Notes under the pieces: model-generated
Told to the model about the DNA's origin: nothing
The model's input: only the letters and a program-made list of their open reading frames with translations
The model's database searches: none
Source: Nocardia goodfellowii
Lineage (GTDB): Bacteria; Actinomycetota; Actinomycetes; Mycobacteriales; Mycobacteriaceae
Length of the DNA: 64,000 bases
NCBI RefSeq assembly: GCF_017875645.1
Contig: NZ_JAGGMR010000001.1
Location: 4,154,001-4,218,000 of the forward strand
Direction of reading: 5' to 3'
Part shown: piece by piece, positions 46,095 through 54,399 of the stretch
How positions within the stretch are numbered: position 1 is the stretch's first letter
How the letters are laid out: every line of letters starts with the position of its first letter
Made by a program: the position numbers and the translations under genes

Positions 46095-47315
46095 ATGGCC
46101 ACACCGTCGATACCCGCCGGATTCGATTTCACCGACCCCGACCTGTGGGCGCATCGCCGGCCGACCGAGGAATTCGCGGAGCTCCGTCGTGTCGCGCCGG
46201 TCTGGTGGTGCGAACAGCGGGACAGCGGATTCCACGACGGCGGCTACTGGGCCGTCACGAAACTCGAGGACATCAAAGAGATCTCCAGACACCCGGAGAC
46301 TTTCTCCTCCGCCGAGAACTCCGCGATCGTTCGCTACACCGCCGACGTCACCCGCGAACAGCTCGATATGCAGAAGGTGATTCTGCTCAATATGGACCCG
46401 CCGGAGCACACGAAGAATCGGCGCATCATCTCCAAAGGGTTCACCCCGCGTGCCATCGAAGGCCTGTGGGGTGCGCTGGCCGAGCGGGCCGAGCGAATAG
46501 TGCACGAGGCCAAACAGTCCGGTCGCGGTGACTTCGTCGAGCAGGTCGCCTCGGAACTGCCGTTGCAGGCGATCGCCGAACTGCTCGGTGTGCCGCAGCA
46601 GGATCGCAAGAAGATCTTTCACTGGTCCAATTCGATGATCGGTTCCGACGACCCCGAATTCGCCTCCGAATCGGTGACCGCACGACTCGAACTCAGTGGT
46701 TACGCCTGGAAATTGGCCGAGGAGCGGCGACGCTGCCCGGCCGAGGACATCGTCACGCAGCTGGTGCACGCCGATATCGACGGCGAGCACCTCGGCTCCG
46801 AGGAGTTCGCGTTCTTCGTAATCCTGCTGTCGGTGGCGGGCAACGAGACGACGCGTAATTCGATCACCCACGGCATGAAAGCTTTCGTCGACCACCCCGC
46901 GCAGTGGGAGCTGTACAAGGCCGAGCGGCCGCGCACCGCACCGGATGAGATCGTCCGCTGGGCCACGCCGGTCACCGTGTTCCAGCGCACGACGACTCGG
47001 GATGTCGAACTCGGCGGCCGGTTGATCAAAAAGGGTCAGCGGGTCGCGATGTTCTACAGCTCGGCCAATTTCGACGAGGACGCGTTCACCGATCCCTTCA
47101 CCTTCGACATCCTGCGCGACCCCAACCCGCACGTCGGTTTCGGCGGGGCCGGGACGCACTACTGCGTCGGCGCGAATCTGGCCCGGCTGGTGATCGACCT
47201 GATCTTCCACGCGATCGCCGACACCATGCCCAACCTGCGCCAGCTCGCCGAGCCGGAGCACTTGCGCTCCGGTTGGCTCAACGGCATCAAACACTGGGAA
47301 GTCGCCTACGAATAG
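46095..47315 (+). CDS. CYP125-like cytochrome P450 (steroid C26-hydroxylase type)
   Basis: A 406-residue P450 very similar in recalled sequence to CYP125, which oxidises the terminal carbon of the cholesterol side chain. Shared blocks are GFDFTDPDLWAHR, FHDGGYWAVTKLEDIKEISR, AGNETTRNSITHGM (I-helix), DEIVRWATPVTVFQRT (K-helix region), FGGAGTHYCVGANLAR with the heme Cys, and the C-terminal SGWLNGIKHWEV. The ATG at 46095 follows GGGAG; an upstream start at 46038 adds non-conserved residues. A KstR-type site lies 50 bp upstream. No other sterol catabolic gene is in the window, so this may be a second, orphan copy. Confidence 0.88.
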   Translation: MATPSIPAGFDFTDPDLWAHRRPTEEFAELRRVAPVWWCEQRDSGFHDGGYWAVTKLEDIKEISRHPETFSSAENSAIVRYTADVTREQLDMQKVILLNMDPPEHTKNRRIISKGFTPRAIEGLWGALAERAERIVHEAKQSGRGDFVEQVASELPLQAIAELLGVPQQDRKKIFHWSNSMIGSDDPEFASESVTARLELSGYAWKLAEERRRCPAEDIVTQLVHADIDGEHLGSEEFAFFVILLSVAGNETTRNSITHGMKAFVDHPAQWELYKAERPRTAPDEIVRWATPVTVFQRTTTRDVELGGRLIKKGQRVAMFYSSANFDEDAFTDPFTFDILRDPNPHVGFGGAGTHYCVGANLARLVIDLIFHAIADTMPNLRQLAEPEHLRSGWLNGIKHWEVAYE

Positions 47316-47330
47316 CGCCCGGGCGGTTGT

Positions 47331-47336
47331 TAGGGT
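47331..47336 (+). promoter_or_regulatory. -10 hexamer TAGGGT of a leaderless leader-ORF transcript
   Basis: TAGGGT ends six bases before a GTG at 47343, the exact spacing for transcription starting at the GTG. It lies 16 bp past the P450 stop and would drive the exporter gene at 47562 through a 219-nt leader. Confidence 0.45.
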
Positions 47337-47342
47337 GGTGGC

Positions 47343-47372
47343 GTGAATTCTCCGGAGGCGTCCAGGCGATAG
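47343..47372 (+). CDS. Putative 9-residue leader peptide upstream of MFS exporter
   Basis: A GTG at +1 of the predicted transcript opens a 9-codon frame encoding VNSPEASRR and ending TAG at 47370-47372. The stop is followed immediately by a hairpin. The arrangement resembles leader ORFs of ribosome-mediated attenuation in drug-resistance genes. Expression is inferred from position only. Confidence 0.4.
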   Translation: MNSPEASRR

Positions 47373-47432
47373 CCGCTCGGCCTGTGGCCGGGCGGCGTTG
47401 TGAGTGTGGTTTCCGCGGGTCGCCGAGCGACC
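47373..47432 (+). promoter_or_regulatory. Two leader hairpins, attenuator-like, upstream of MFS exporter
   Basis: CCGCTCGGCC pairs with GGCCGGGCGG (47373-47395; 10 bp with one G-T wobble, TGT loop) directly after the leader ORF stop. A second hairpin, GGTCGC-CGA-GCGACC, lies at 47418-47432. A ribosome stalled on the leader ORF would cover the first stem, which is how attenuators sense translation inhibitors. Confidence 0.4.
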
Positions 47433-47561
47433 GGCGGTGTTCGCTGTCTCCCAACGCCGGATGATGTCGCTTCTTGCGATCGGATGCTGAGTCGCCCGAT
47501 TCCGCAATCATCTCGGGTGCCGCCGTTGTGCCGGTGGTGCCCTGGTTTCCGGGAGTTTGTC

Positions 47562-48755
47562 ATGCCCATTGTGGTGTTCGTGCTGGCTGTCGCGGTGTTC
47601 GCGCAGGGCACGTCCGAATTCATGGTGTCTGGATTGCTCGAGCAGATCGCGGGCGATATGGGGATATCCCTAGGGGCGGCGAGTTCGCTGACCTCCTTGT
47701 TCGCGGCCGGCATGGTGTTGGGTGCGCCGGTGATGGCGATGACGGCGGGGCGGTTGCCCGTCAGATATTCGGCAGCGGGGTTCTTGGGAGTGTTCTGTGC
47801 GGCTCATGTAGTCGGCGCTCTCACAACCGGATTCGAAGCGTTGCTGGTGACTCGCGTAGTCGCGGCGGTCGCCAACGCCGGATTCTTGGCCGTCGTGCTG
47901 GCGGCGCTGCCGCGGTTGGTCGGGGCGACGGAAGTGGGGCGCGCGACTTCTGTGGTGGTGTCCGGGGTGACGGTGGCGTGTATCGCCGGTGTTCCCGCGG
48001 GCACTGTGTCGGGGCAGGTGTGGGGATGGCGTTCGGCGTTCTGGGCCGTCGCCGTGATCAGCGCGGCAGTGCTTGTGCCGGTGTGGATTCTGCTCGGCCG
48101 CGGCATGGGCGACGCGGGTCGCCCGGACGGGCGAGCGCCGTCGATGCGGCGTGAATGGTCCGCGCTGTCCCAGCGGCCGGTGCGGGTCGCCGTAGTGGCC
48201 GGAATCCTGGTCAACGCAGCCACTTTCGCCGGGTTCACCTACCTCGGCACGATCACCGTCGGCGTCGCCGGAGCCGGCCCGTGGGTGCCGCTGGCGCTGG
48301 CGTTGTTCGGTCTCGGATCGTTCGCCGGTGTCACGCTCGCCGGTCGCTACAGCGACAACCATGGTCGCCGGATCATCACCGCCGGAACCATTGCGCTCGT
48401 GGGCGTTTGGCTGCTGGCCGCGCTGGCCGCGCACATGCTGACCGGCGTGCTGGTCATGTCGGTGGTGACCGGTGCGGTGGCGTTCGGCGTCGGGTCGACG
48501 CTCATCGCGACAATTGTGCGGACCGCCGCGCCGACCGCCCCGCGCATCGCCGGCGCCCTGGCGACCACCGCCTTCAATATCGGTGCCGTTCTCGGCCCGG
48601 TCACCGCCGGTGTGGTGGTCGATTACACCGGTCGTCCCGCTACGGCCTGGTGGTGCGCCGCGGTCTGCACGACCGCGGCGGTGGGCGTGATCCTGGCGGC
48701 GCACCGTAGGCGCGGCACGATCCGAGCCGAGCGGGGACAAGTGGACGCACACTGA
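47562..48755 (+). CDS. Cmx/CmlA-like MFS exporter (DHA1, chloramphenicol-type)
   Basis: A 397-residue, 12-helix transporter. The N-terminus MPIVVFVLAVAVFAQGTSEF with SEFMVSGLLEQIA resembles the Cmx/CmlR chloramphenicol exporters, and GRLPVRYSA is the loop 2-3 motif; TAFNIGAVLGPVTAGV fits the late helices. Drug export is therefore likely, though substrate is unproven; other DHA1 members such as arabinose-efflux types look similar. The ATG at 47562 has GGGAG upstream. A 219-nt leader with a 9-codon ORF and two hairpins precedes it, suggesting induction by ribosome-targeting drugs. Confidence 0.82.
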   Translation: MPIVVFVLAVAVFAQGTSEFMVSGLLEQIAGDMGISLGAASSLTSLFAAGMVLGAPVMAMTAGRLPVRYSAAGFLGVFCAAHVVGALTTGFEALLVTRVVAAVANAGFLAVVLAALPRLVGATEVGRATSVVVSGVTVACIAGVPAGTVSGQVWGWRSAFWAVAVISAAVLVPVWILLGRGMGDAGRPDGRAPSMRREWSALSQRPVRVAVVAGILVNAATFAGFTYLGTITVGVAGAGPWVPLALALFGLGSFAGVTLAGRYSDNHGRRIITAGTIALVGVWLLAALAAHMLTGVLVMSVVTGAVAFGVGSTLIATIVRTAAPTAPRIAGALATTAFNIGAVLGPVTAGVVVDYTGRPATAWWCAAVCTTAAVGVILAAHRRRGTIRAERGQVDAH

Positions 48756-48796
48756 CGCACCGCTTCCGGCGAAACGTCGGGCCGCGCCCCTGGACT

Positions 48797-48815
48797 CCCG
48801 CTGGACCGCAGCGGG
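48797..48815 (+). terminator. Weak hairpin after MFS exporter
   Basis: CCCGCTG and CAGCGGG form a 7-bp stem with a 5-nt loop, followed by CTT. It lies 42 bp past the exporter stop and may end its transcript. Confidence 0.4.
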
Positions 48816-48906
48816 CTTAAGCCGGTGTTCGGGTCGCGGCGGGGCGATGGTGTGGGACGGACGGGTCCGCTATGTTCGATCGGTCGCTGGGTGAGAGGAG
48901 ATCGGT

Positions 48907-49782
48907 ATGGGTTCAACGGTTTTCGCGGTGCTGCTGCCGATCGCGCTGGCGCTGATCATGTTCGGGCTCGGGTTGACCTTGACGGTCGACGATTTCGTCC
49001 GGGTGCTGCGGTATCCGAAGGCGGCGGTGGTGGCGCTGGCGTGCCAGATGGTGCTGTTGCCCGCGGTGTGTCTCGGGTTGATCTATCTGTTCGGGCTCAC
49101 CGGGGCGCTGGCCGCCGGGATGATGCTGCTGGCGGCGTCGCCGGGTGGGCCGTCGGCGAATCTGTTCAGCCATATCGCCGGGGGCAATGTGGCGCTGAAT
49201 ATCACGCTGACGGCGGTCAATTCGGTGCTGGCGGTGTTCACGATGCCGTTGGTGGTCGCCTTGTCGTTCAGTCTCTTCCTCGACGACGCGGAATCCATCG
49301 GCCTGCGCCCGGACAAGTTCGCGCAGGTGTTCGCGATCGTGCTGGTGCCGGTGGCGATCGGAATGTTCGTGCACCGCCGGTTCACCGGCTGGGCCGAGCG
49401 GATGCGCGGCAAGGTGAAGGTGCTCTCGATCGTCGTGCTGGCGCTGGTGGTGACCGCGGCGGTGGCGAAGAATTTCGAGACGCTCACCGAGAACATCGGG
49501 CGCCTGGCCGCGATCTGCCTGGTGTTCGCGGTGCTCAGCCTGGCCGTCGGGTACTTCGTGCCCAAACTGCTGCGGGTCGACGAGGACCAGGCGATCGCCT
49601 CGGCCATGGAGATCGGAATTCACAACGGCGCCATCGCGATCGCGGTAGCGGCGACGGTGCTGCAGAACGACGCGATGGCGGTGCCGGGCGCGGTATACGG
49701 CGTGCTGATGAACATTCCGGCCGCCGCGGCCGCCTACCTGCTGGCCCGGCGGCGGGTGCCGGAACCGGCGGCGACCGTCTGA
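48907..49782 (+). CDS. BASS-family (bile acid:sodium symporter) transporter
   Basis: A 291-residue protein with about nine to ten membrane helices. MFGLGLTLTVDDFVRVLRYPK, LLAASPGGPSANLFSHIAGGN, and AMEIGIHNGAIAIAVAATV are the conserved BASS blocks, including the crossover regions that bind sodium. Bacterial members carry bile acids, pantoate or other organic anions; the substrate here is unknown. GAGAGGAG precedes the ATG. It is next to, but opposite in direction from, the lipoprotein gene, the two ending at adjacent bases. Confidence 0.9.
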   Translation: MGSTVFAVLLPIALALIMFGLGLTLTVDDFVRVLRYPKAAVVALACQMVLLPAVCLGLIYLFGLTGALAAGMMLLAASPGGPSANLFSHIAGGNVALNITLTAVNSVLAVFTMPLVVALSFSLFLDDAESIGLRPDKFAQVFAIVLVPVAIGMFVHRRFTGWAERMRGKVKVLSIVVLALVVTAAVAKNFETLTENIGRLAAICLVFAVLSLAVGYFVPKLLRVDEDQAIASAMEIGIHNGAIAIAVAATVLQNDAMAVPGAVYGVLMNIPAAAAAYLLARRRVPEPAATV

Positions 49783-50415
49783 TCACTCGGGCGGCGGGAA
49801 CTGGCCCCGCGCGGTCACCGTGGTGCCGTTCAAGCTGAAAGTGACCACGCTGGGCCCACCCGTCGGGCAGCACAGGGCGTCCGTCGGCAGTGGCCAGCGG
49901 TATTGCACCTGAACGGTATCGCGGGTCTTACCCAGCACGTGGGTGTAGGCATAGGGCTCTTCGGACGCGGTGCCGAGGTACTTCCCACCGGTGAAGAAGA
50001 GGATGTGCGTGGCGGGGTGGATACCCGTGCCCTCCACCGTCATCCAGGACAGCACCCCGGAGCAGCCGTCGGAGATCAAGTCCGCACTGGCGCCGGGAAT
50101 GATCCACTCCGTGGCCGGTTCGGCCGCGGTCACCCGGGCGAAGGCGGACTGTGCGAGTTCGGAATTCACGTCGAAGCAATAGCCGTGGCCGCTGCCCGGC
50201 TGGGCCGCTGCCGGGGTCGAGGGTTGGGCGGCTACCGGCGGAGCCTCGGGCGTGGTCGGGTTGATCGCGGTGCTGATCTGGGGCGTGGCTGGGCTGACGC
50301 TCGCCGGGCGAGACGGTGTTCCGGGGGCGGAGGGTGGCGACGGGTTTTCGCCACAGCCGGTCACGGCGACACCGAGGCCCGCGGCGAGGACGACCAGCAC
50401 CGGTTTGATGCCCAT
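49783..50415 (-). CDS. LppP/LprE-type lipoprotein
   Basis: A 210-residue exported lipoprotein. A short leader ends at VTGC (Cys about residue 21), followed by a 50-residue Pro/Ser/Thr linker and a domain with CFDVNSELAQSAFARV, DGCSGVLSWMTVEG, ATHILFFTGGKYLGT and VQVQYRWP. This agrees with the LppP/LprE family (PF14041) of mycobacteria and nocardiae, whose function is unknown. It has several Cys residues (GYC, DGC, CC) that may form disulfides outside the membrane. Its stop codon abuts the BASS gene stop. Confidence 0.82.
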   Translation of the reverse strand: MGIKPVLVVLAAGLGVAVTGCGENPSPPSAPGTPSRPASVSPATPQISTAINPTTPEAPPVAAQPSTPAAAQPGSGHGYCFDVNSELAQSAFARVTAAEPATEWIIPGASADLISDGCSGVLSWMTVEGTGIHPATHILFFTGGKYLGTASEEPYAYTHVLGKTRDTVQVQYRWPLPTDALCCPTGGPSVVTFSLNGTTVTARGQFPPPE

Positions 50416-50520
50416 GTTTTCCCTCGATCACGTCCGATGGGGAGAGCGTTACCCCTGCTGGTGAAATCGCGATGCGGACGGACGGTGTTACCGGACAGCG
50501 TTACTCGGCGCGGCGACCCG

Positions 50521-51966
50521 TCATGGTCGCCGGACGCGGCGATAGGTGGGGGCGGCAACGGTGGCGGCGGCCAATTCGGTTGCCAGCCAATCGACATCGA
50601 TGCCGGCCAGCGGGGAAACGGTGAGCCGGAGATGATCCGAGGCGGGCTGATCGCCGACTTCGAACGGTCCGCCGGGTGCGACCTTGATACCGGCGGCGGC
50701 GAGGGAGATCATGGCGGCGTTCTCGTCGGCGACGGGCAACCACAGGTTGATGCCGTCACCGCGCGGGACGACGACGCCCTTCTTGGCCAGCGCGCGCCGG
50801 AGTTCGCCGGCGCGCCTGCGGTATTCGTCGCGGGCGGCGGTGACGGCACGGACGGATTCCTGGTCGCCGAGCATGGTCAGCAACACTCGCTGCAGCAGGC
50901 GGCTGGTCCAGCCCGCGCCGAGCATGCGGCGTTCGATGACCGGGTCCAGCAGCTCGGCGGGACCGCCGGCGACGGCCAGGCGCAGATCGGCGCCGTGGGA
51001 TTTGGAATACGACCGCACGTGCACGGTGCGCCGCGGCAGCCGAGCGCCCAGCGAACGCAGTGCCGCCGCGGCGATGCCCGCACTGTGATCGTCCTCGATG
51101 ACAAGAACTCCGGTGTCGCGCAGCACGTCGGCGAGTTCGCGGACGCGCCGCGCCGTCAGGGAGACTCCGGTGGGGTTCTGTGCCCGCGGCTGCATCAGGA
51201 AGACGGTGGCCCCGAAGTCGGCGACCGCGCGGGCGAGGTCACTCGGCAGTGGGCCGGACGCGTCGAGATGAACCGGGACGGGCCGAGCGCCGAGCCGGGC
51301 GAGCAGATCCAGAAATGGTGGGAAGCAGGGGTCCTCGACCGCGACGGTGTCGCCCAGGCCCACATGGCCGGCCAGCAGCCGGTCGATGGCGTCCAGCGCG
51401 CCGTCGAACACGGCGAGCCGTTCGGGCCGGAACGGCCAGTCGGCCCGGACCGTTGCCGCCAGTTCGGGCAGCACGGCCTCCCCGAGATAGTCGGCGGCGA
51501 GGTCACCGGCCTCGTGGTCGGTGATCTCGCGCAGCGCGGCCGCCAGGCCGGGTAGCAGTGCCGGATCAGGGGTGCCGCGCGAAAGGTCGACCCGGAAGGC
51601 GTCGTCGGAGGGGGGATGCAGGCGTTGGTAGCGTCCGGCCGGTCGACTGGCCACGGTTGCGGCAGGTTCGCCGACGAAGGTGCCCGCGCGCCCGCGCGCG
51701 ATGATCGCTCCGGTAGCCGCCAGTGCCCGCCAAGCCTGGTTGACGGTGGCGGGGGAGACCCGCAGTTGCTTCGCGACCTCACGCACCGTAGGCAGCCGGG
51801 ATCCGGGAGGCAAAGCGCCGGAACGGATTCGACGACTGATCCCGGCGGCGATGCCCGCCGGGGTGCGATCGTCCAGATCGGCGGTGAGCTCGGACAGCGA
51901 CATGAGCGCGACCGGCGGCACCCCGTCGGGAAGTGCGCCGTCCATGCTCGCGCGTTCGATCGTCAC
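50521..51966 (-). CDS. MocR-family (GntR plus aminotransferase) regulator
   Basis: A 481-residue MocR/GdxR-type regulator. The N-terminal GntR winged helix (about residues 35-105) shows SGALPPGSRLPTVREVAKQL and VSPATVNQAWRALAATG. The larger C-terminal part is a class I aminotransferase-like domain with VAVEDPCFPPFLDLL, FLMQPRAQNPTG, VIEDDHS and SYSKSHGADLRLA, where the Lys should bind PLP. Such proteins sense amines or vitamin B6 forms. It diverges, 121 bp apart, from the pyrimidine catabolism operon, so it is the obvious candidate regulator; beta-alanine or a related amine would be a natural ligand, an inference. Confidence 0.9.
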   Translation of the reverse strand: MTIERASMDGALPDGVPPVALMSLSELTADLDDRTPAGIAAGISRRIRSGALPPGSRLPTVREVAKQLRVSPATVNQAWRALAATGAIIARGRAGTFVGEPAATVASRPAGRYQRLHPPSDDAFRVDLSRGTPDPALLPGLAAALREITDHEAGDLAADYLGEAVLPELAATVRADWPFRPERLAVFDGALDAIDRLLAGHVGLGDTVAVEDPCFPPFLDLLARLGARPVPVHLDASGPLPSDLARAVADFGATVFLMQPRAQNPTGVSLTARRVRELADVLRDTGVLVIEDDHSAGIAAAALRSLGARLPRRTVHVRSYSKSHGADLRLAVAGGPAELLDPVIERRMLGAGWTSRLLQRVLLTMLGDQESVRAVTAARDEYRRRAGELRRALAKKGVVVPRGDGINLWLPVADENAAMISLAAAGIKVAPGGPFEVGDQPASDHLRLTVSPLAGIDVDWLATELAAATVAAPTYRRVRRP

Positions 51967-52087
51967 GGCTCAATTCTGCGACAGCCACGGTCCGGCAACC
52001 GGCACCGGCCCCAGGATTTACCGCGCCGAAATTGTTTCCGCGCAGTTGTAACACATTGGACCTGCTTCAGGGTGCACGATAACAATC

Positions 52088-52966
52088 ATGCCAACCGAGC
52101 TCACCCAGCCCGCCGGCTCCGGCGGCAACCGTCCCCCTGTCCGAGCCGCGCTCGTCCAGACGAACTGGACCGGCGACAAAGAGTCGATGATCAAAGTGCA
52201 CGAGGATTACGCGCGGCAGGCGGCCGCGCGGGGAGCGCAGGTGATCTGCTTCCAGGAGCTGTTCTACGGGCCCTACTTCTGCCAGCAGCAGGACACGAAG
52301 TTCTACGCGTACGCGGAGTCGGTCCCCGGACCGACCACGGAGCGATTCGCCGCGCTGGCAAAGGAATTGGGCATGGTGATGGTCCTGCCCGTCTATGAAC
52401 AGGAACAGCCGGGGGTGCTCTACAACACCTCGGCCGTGATCGATGCCGACGGCAGCTACCTGGGTAAATATCGCAAGCACCACATCCCGCAGGTCAAGGG
52501 TTTCTGGGAGAAGTTCTATTTCCGGCCCGGCAATCTCGGCTGGCCGGTGTTCGACACCGCGGTCGGCAAGGTGGGTGTCTACATCTGTTACGACCGGCAC
52601 TTCCCGGAAGGCTGGCGGGCACTGGGTCTGGCCGGGGCGGAAATCGTGTTCAACCCCTCGGCGACCTCGCGGGGTCTGTCGGCCTACCTGTGGAAGCTGG
52701 AGCAGCCCGCGTCGGCGGTGGCCAACGAGTACTACATCGGCGCGATCAACCGGGTCGGGGTGGAAGAGTTCGGGGACAACGACTTCTACGGGACCAGTTA
52801 CTTCGTGGACCCGGAGGGCAAGTTCGTCGGTGAGGTCGCCTCCGACACCGACCCGGAACTGGTGATCCGCGACCTGGACATGGATTTGCTGAAGGTGGTG
52901 CGCGACCGGTGGGCGTTCTATCGCGATCGCCGGCCGGACGCCTACGGACCACTGCTGGAGCCGTGA
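52088..52966 (+). CDS. Beta-ureidopropionase-like nitrilase-family amidohydrolase
   Basis: A 292-residue carbon-nitrogen hydrolase with the catalytic Glu in CFQELFYGPYF, Lys in KYRKHHIPQ and Cys in VGVYICYDRHFPEGWRALG. The long YFRPGNLGWPVFDT and HIPQVKGFWEKFYF blocks are those of beta-ureidopropionases / N-carbamoyl-amino-acid hydrolases (EC 3.5.1.6), which release beta-alanine, CO2 and ammonia from N-carbamoyl-beta-alanine. It is the first gene of an eight-gene operon and overlaps dihydropyrimidinase in a TGATG arrangement, which supports the substrate assignment. The start at 52088 follows the divergent MocR promoter region. Confidence 0.9.
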   Translation: MPTELTQPAGSGGNRPPVRAALVQTNWTGDKESMIKVHEDYARQAAARGAQVICFQELFYGPYFCQQQDTKFYAYAESVPGPTTERFAALAKELGMVMVLPVYEQEQPGVLYNTSAVIDADGSYLGKYRKHHIPQVKGFWEKFYFRPGNLGWPVFDTAVGKVGVYICYDRHFPEGWRALGLAGAEIVFNPSATSRGLSAYLWKLEQPASAVANEYYIGAINRVGVEEFGDNDFYGTSYFVDPEGKFVGEVASDTDPELVIRDLDMDLLKVVRDRWAFYRDRRPDAYGPLLEP

Positions 52967-54384
52967 TGACTACTTTCATCCACGGCGGCACCGTGGTCTC
53001 CGCCACCGGCTCGCAGCTGCTCGACGTGCTGATCGACGGCGAGACGATTGTCGCTGTGCTGCAACCCGGTTCGACCGCGCTGGGCGCTGACCTGCGCGGC
53101 TCCGCCGAGACCGTCATCGATGCCACCGGCAAGTACGTGATCCCCGGCGGCGTGGACGGGCACACGCATATGCAGCTTCCCTTCGGCGGCACCGAAGCCT
53201 CCGACACCTTCGAGACCGGCACCCGCGCCGCGGCCTGGGGCGGTACCACCACGATCGTCGACTTCGCCGTGCAGAAGCCCGGGGAACGGGTGCAGGACAC
53301 CCTCGGCCTGTGGCATCAGAAGGCGGCCGGGAACTGCGCCGTCGACTACGGATTCCACCAGATCATCGGGTCGGTCGACGACGAATCCCTGAAGGGCATG
53401 AGCGAACTGGTGTCCGAGGGCGTTACCAGTTTCAAGCTGTTCATGGCATATCCCGGGGTCTTCTATTCCGATGACGGCCGGATTCTGCGGGCCATGCAGA
53501 CCGCGGGGGAGCTCGGCGCGCTCATGATGATGCACGCGGAGAACGGCATCGCCATCGACGTGCTCGTCGAACAGGCTCTCGCCCGCGGCGACACGGCGCC
53601 CTACTTTCACGGCACCTCCCGTCCGTGGCAGATGGAGGAGGAGGCCACCCATCGCGCGATCATGTTGGCGCAGTTGACCAATGCGCCGCTCTACGTCGTG
53701 CATGTGTCCGCCAAGCAGGCGCTGGAACAGATCGCCACCGCGCGCGGCAACGGGCAGAACGTCTTCGGCGAGACCTGTCCGCAGTATCTGTACCTGTCGC
53801 TCGAAGAGCAGTTGGGCGCACCGGGTTTCGAGGGCGCCAAGTGGGTGTGCTCGACTCCGCTGCGGTCTCGGGCCGAAGGACATCAGGACGAGTTGTGGCG
53901 CTACATCCGCACCGGGGATGTCGCCACGGTGAGTACCGACCACTGTCCGTTCTGCATGAAGGATCAAAAAGAGCTGGGACGCGACGATTTCAGCAAGATC
54001 CCCAACGGCATCGGCGGCGTCGAACACCGGATGGACTTGATGTTCCAGGGTGTCAAGAACGGCTGGATCTCACCGGAACGCTGGGTGGAGGTCTGCTGCA
54101 CCACGCCGGCCCGGATGTTCGGCATGTATCCACGCAAGGGCGTGATCTCGCCGGGCGCCGACGCGGACGTGGTGATCTATGACCCCAACGGCCACACCAG
54201 CATCGGATACGACAAGACCCACCACATGAACATGGACCACTCGGCGTGGGAAGGGTTCGAGATCGACGGGCACGTCGACACGGTGCTCTCGCGCGGCCGG
54301 GTGATCGTCGACGGCGGGCGGTACCTGGGCCGCGCCGGCCACGGCCGGTACATCAAACGCGAACTCTCGCAGAATCTCATCTAG
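52966..54384 (+). CDS. hydA: Dihydropyrimidinase (D-hydantoinase type)
   Basis: A 472-residue amidohydrolase (EC 3.5.2.2) that opens dihydrouracil or dihydrothymine to the N-carbamoyl-beta-amino acid. The metal site is complete: GGVDGHTHMQLPFGG, the carboxylated Lys in TSFKLFMAYPGVF, MMHAENG, PLYVVHVSAKQALEQ and the Asp in VSTDHCPFC. NGIGGVEHRMDLMF is the typical substrate-loop region. It overlaps the beta-ureidopropionase gene by one base and makes that enzyme's substrate. The C-terminus (GHGRYIKREL) is of ordinary length. Confidence 0.94.
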   Translation: MTTFIHGGTVVSATGSQLLDVLIDGETIVAVLQPGSTALGADLRGSAETVIDATGKYVIPGGVDGHTHMQLPFGGTEASDTFETGTRAAAWGGTTTIVDFAVQKPGERVQDTLGLWHQKAAGNCAVDYGFHQIIGSVDDESLKGMSELVSEGVTSFKLFMAYPGVFYSDDGRILRAMQTAGELGALMMMHAENGIAIDVLVEQALARGDTAPYFHGTSRPWQMEEEATHRAIMLAQLTNAPLYVVHVSAKQALEQIATARGNGQNVFGETCPQYLYLSLEEQLGAPGFEGAKWVCSTPLRSRAEGHQDELWRYIRTGDVATVSTDHCPFCMKDQKELGRDDFSKIPNGIGGVEHRMDLMFQGVKNGWISPERWVEVCCTTPARMFGMYPRKGVISPGADADVVIYDPNGHTSIGYDKTHHMNMDHSAWEGFEIDGHVDTVLSRGRVIVDGGRYLGRAGHGRYIKRELSQNLI

Positions 54385-54399
54385 ATCGGAGACGGCCGG

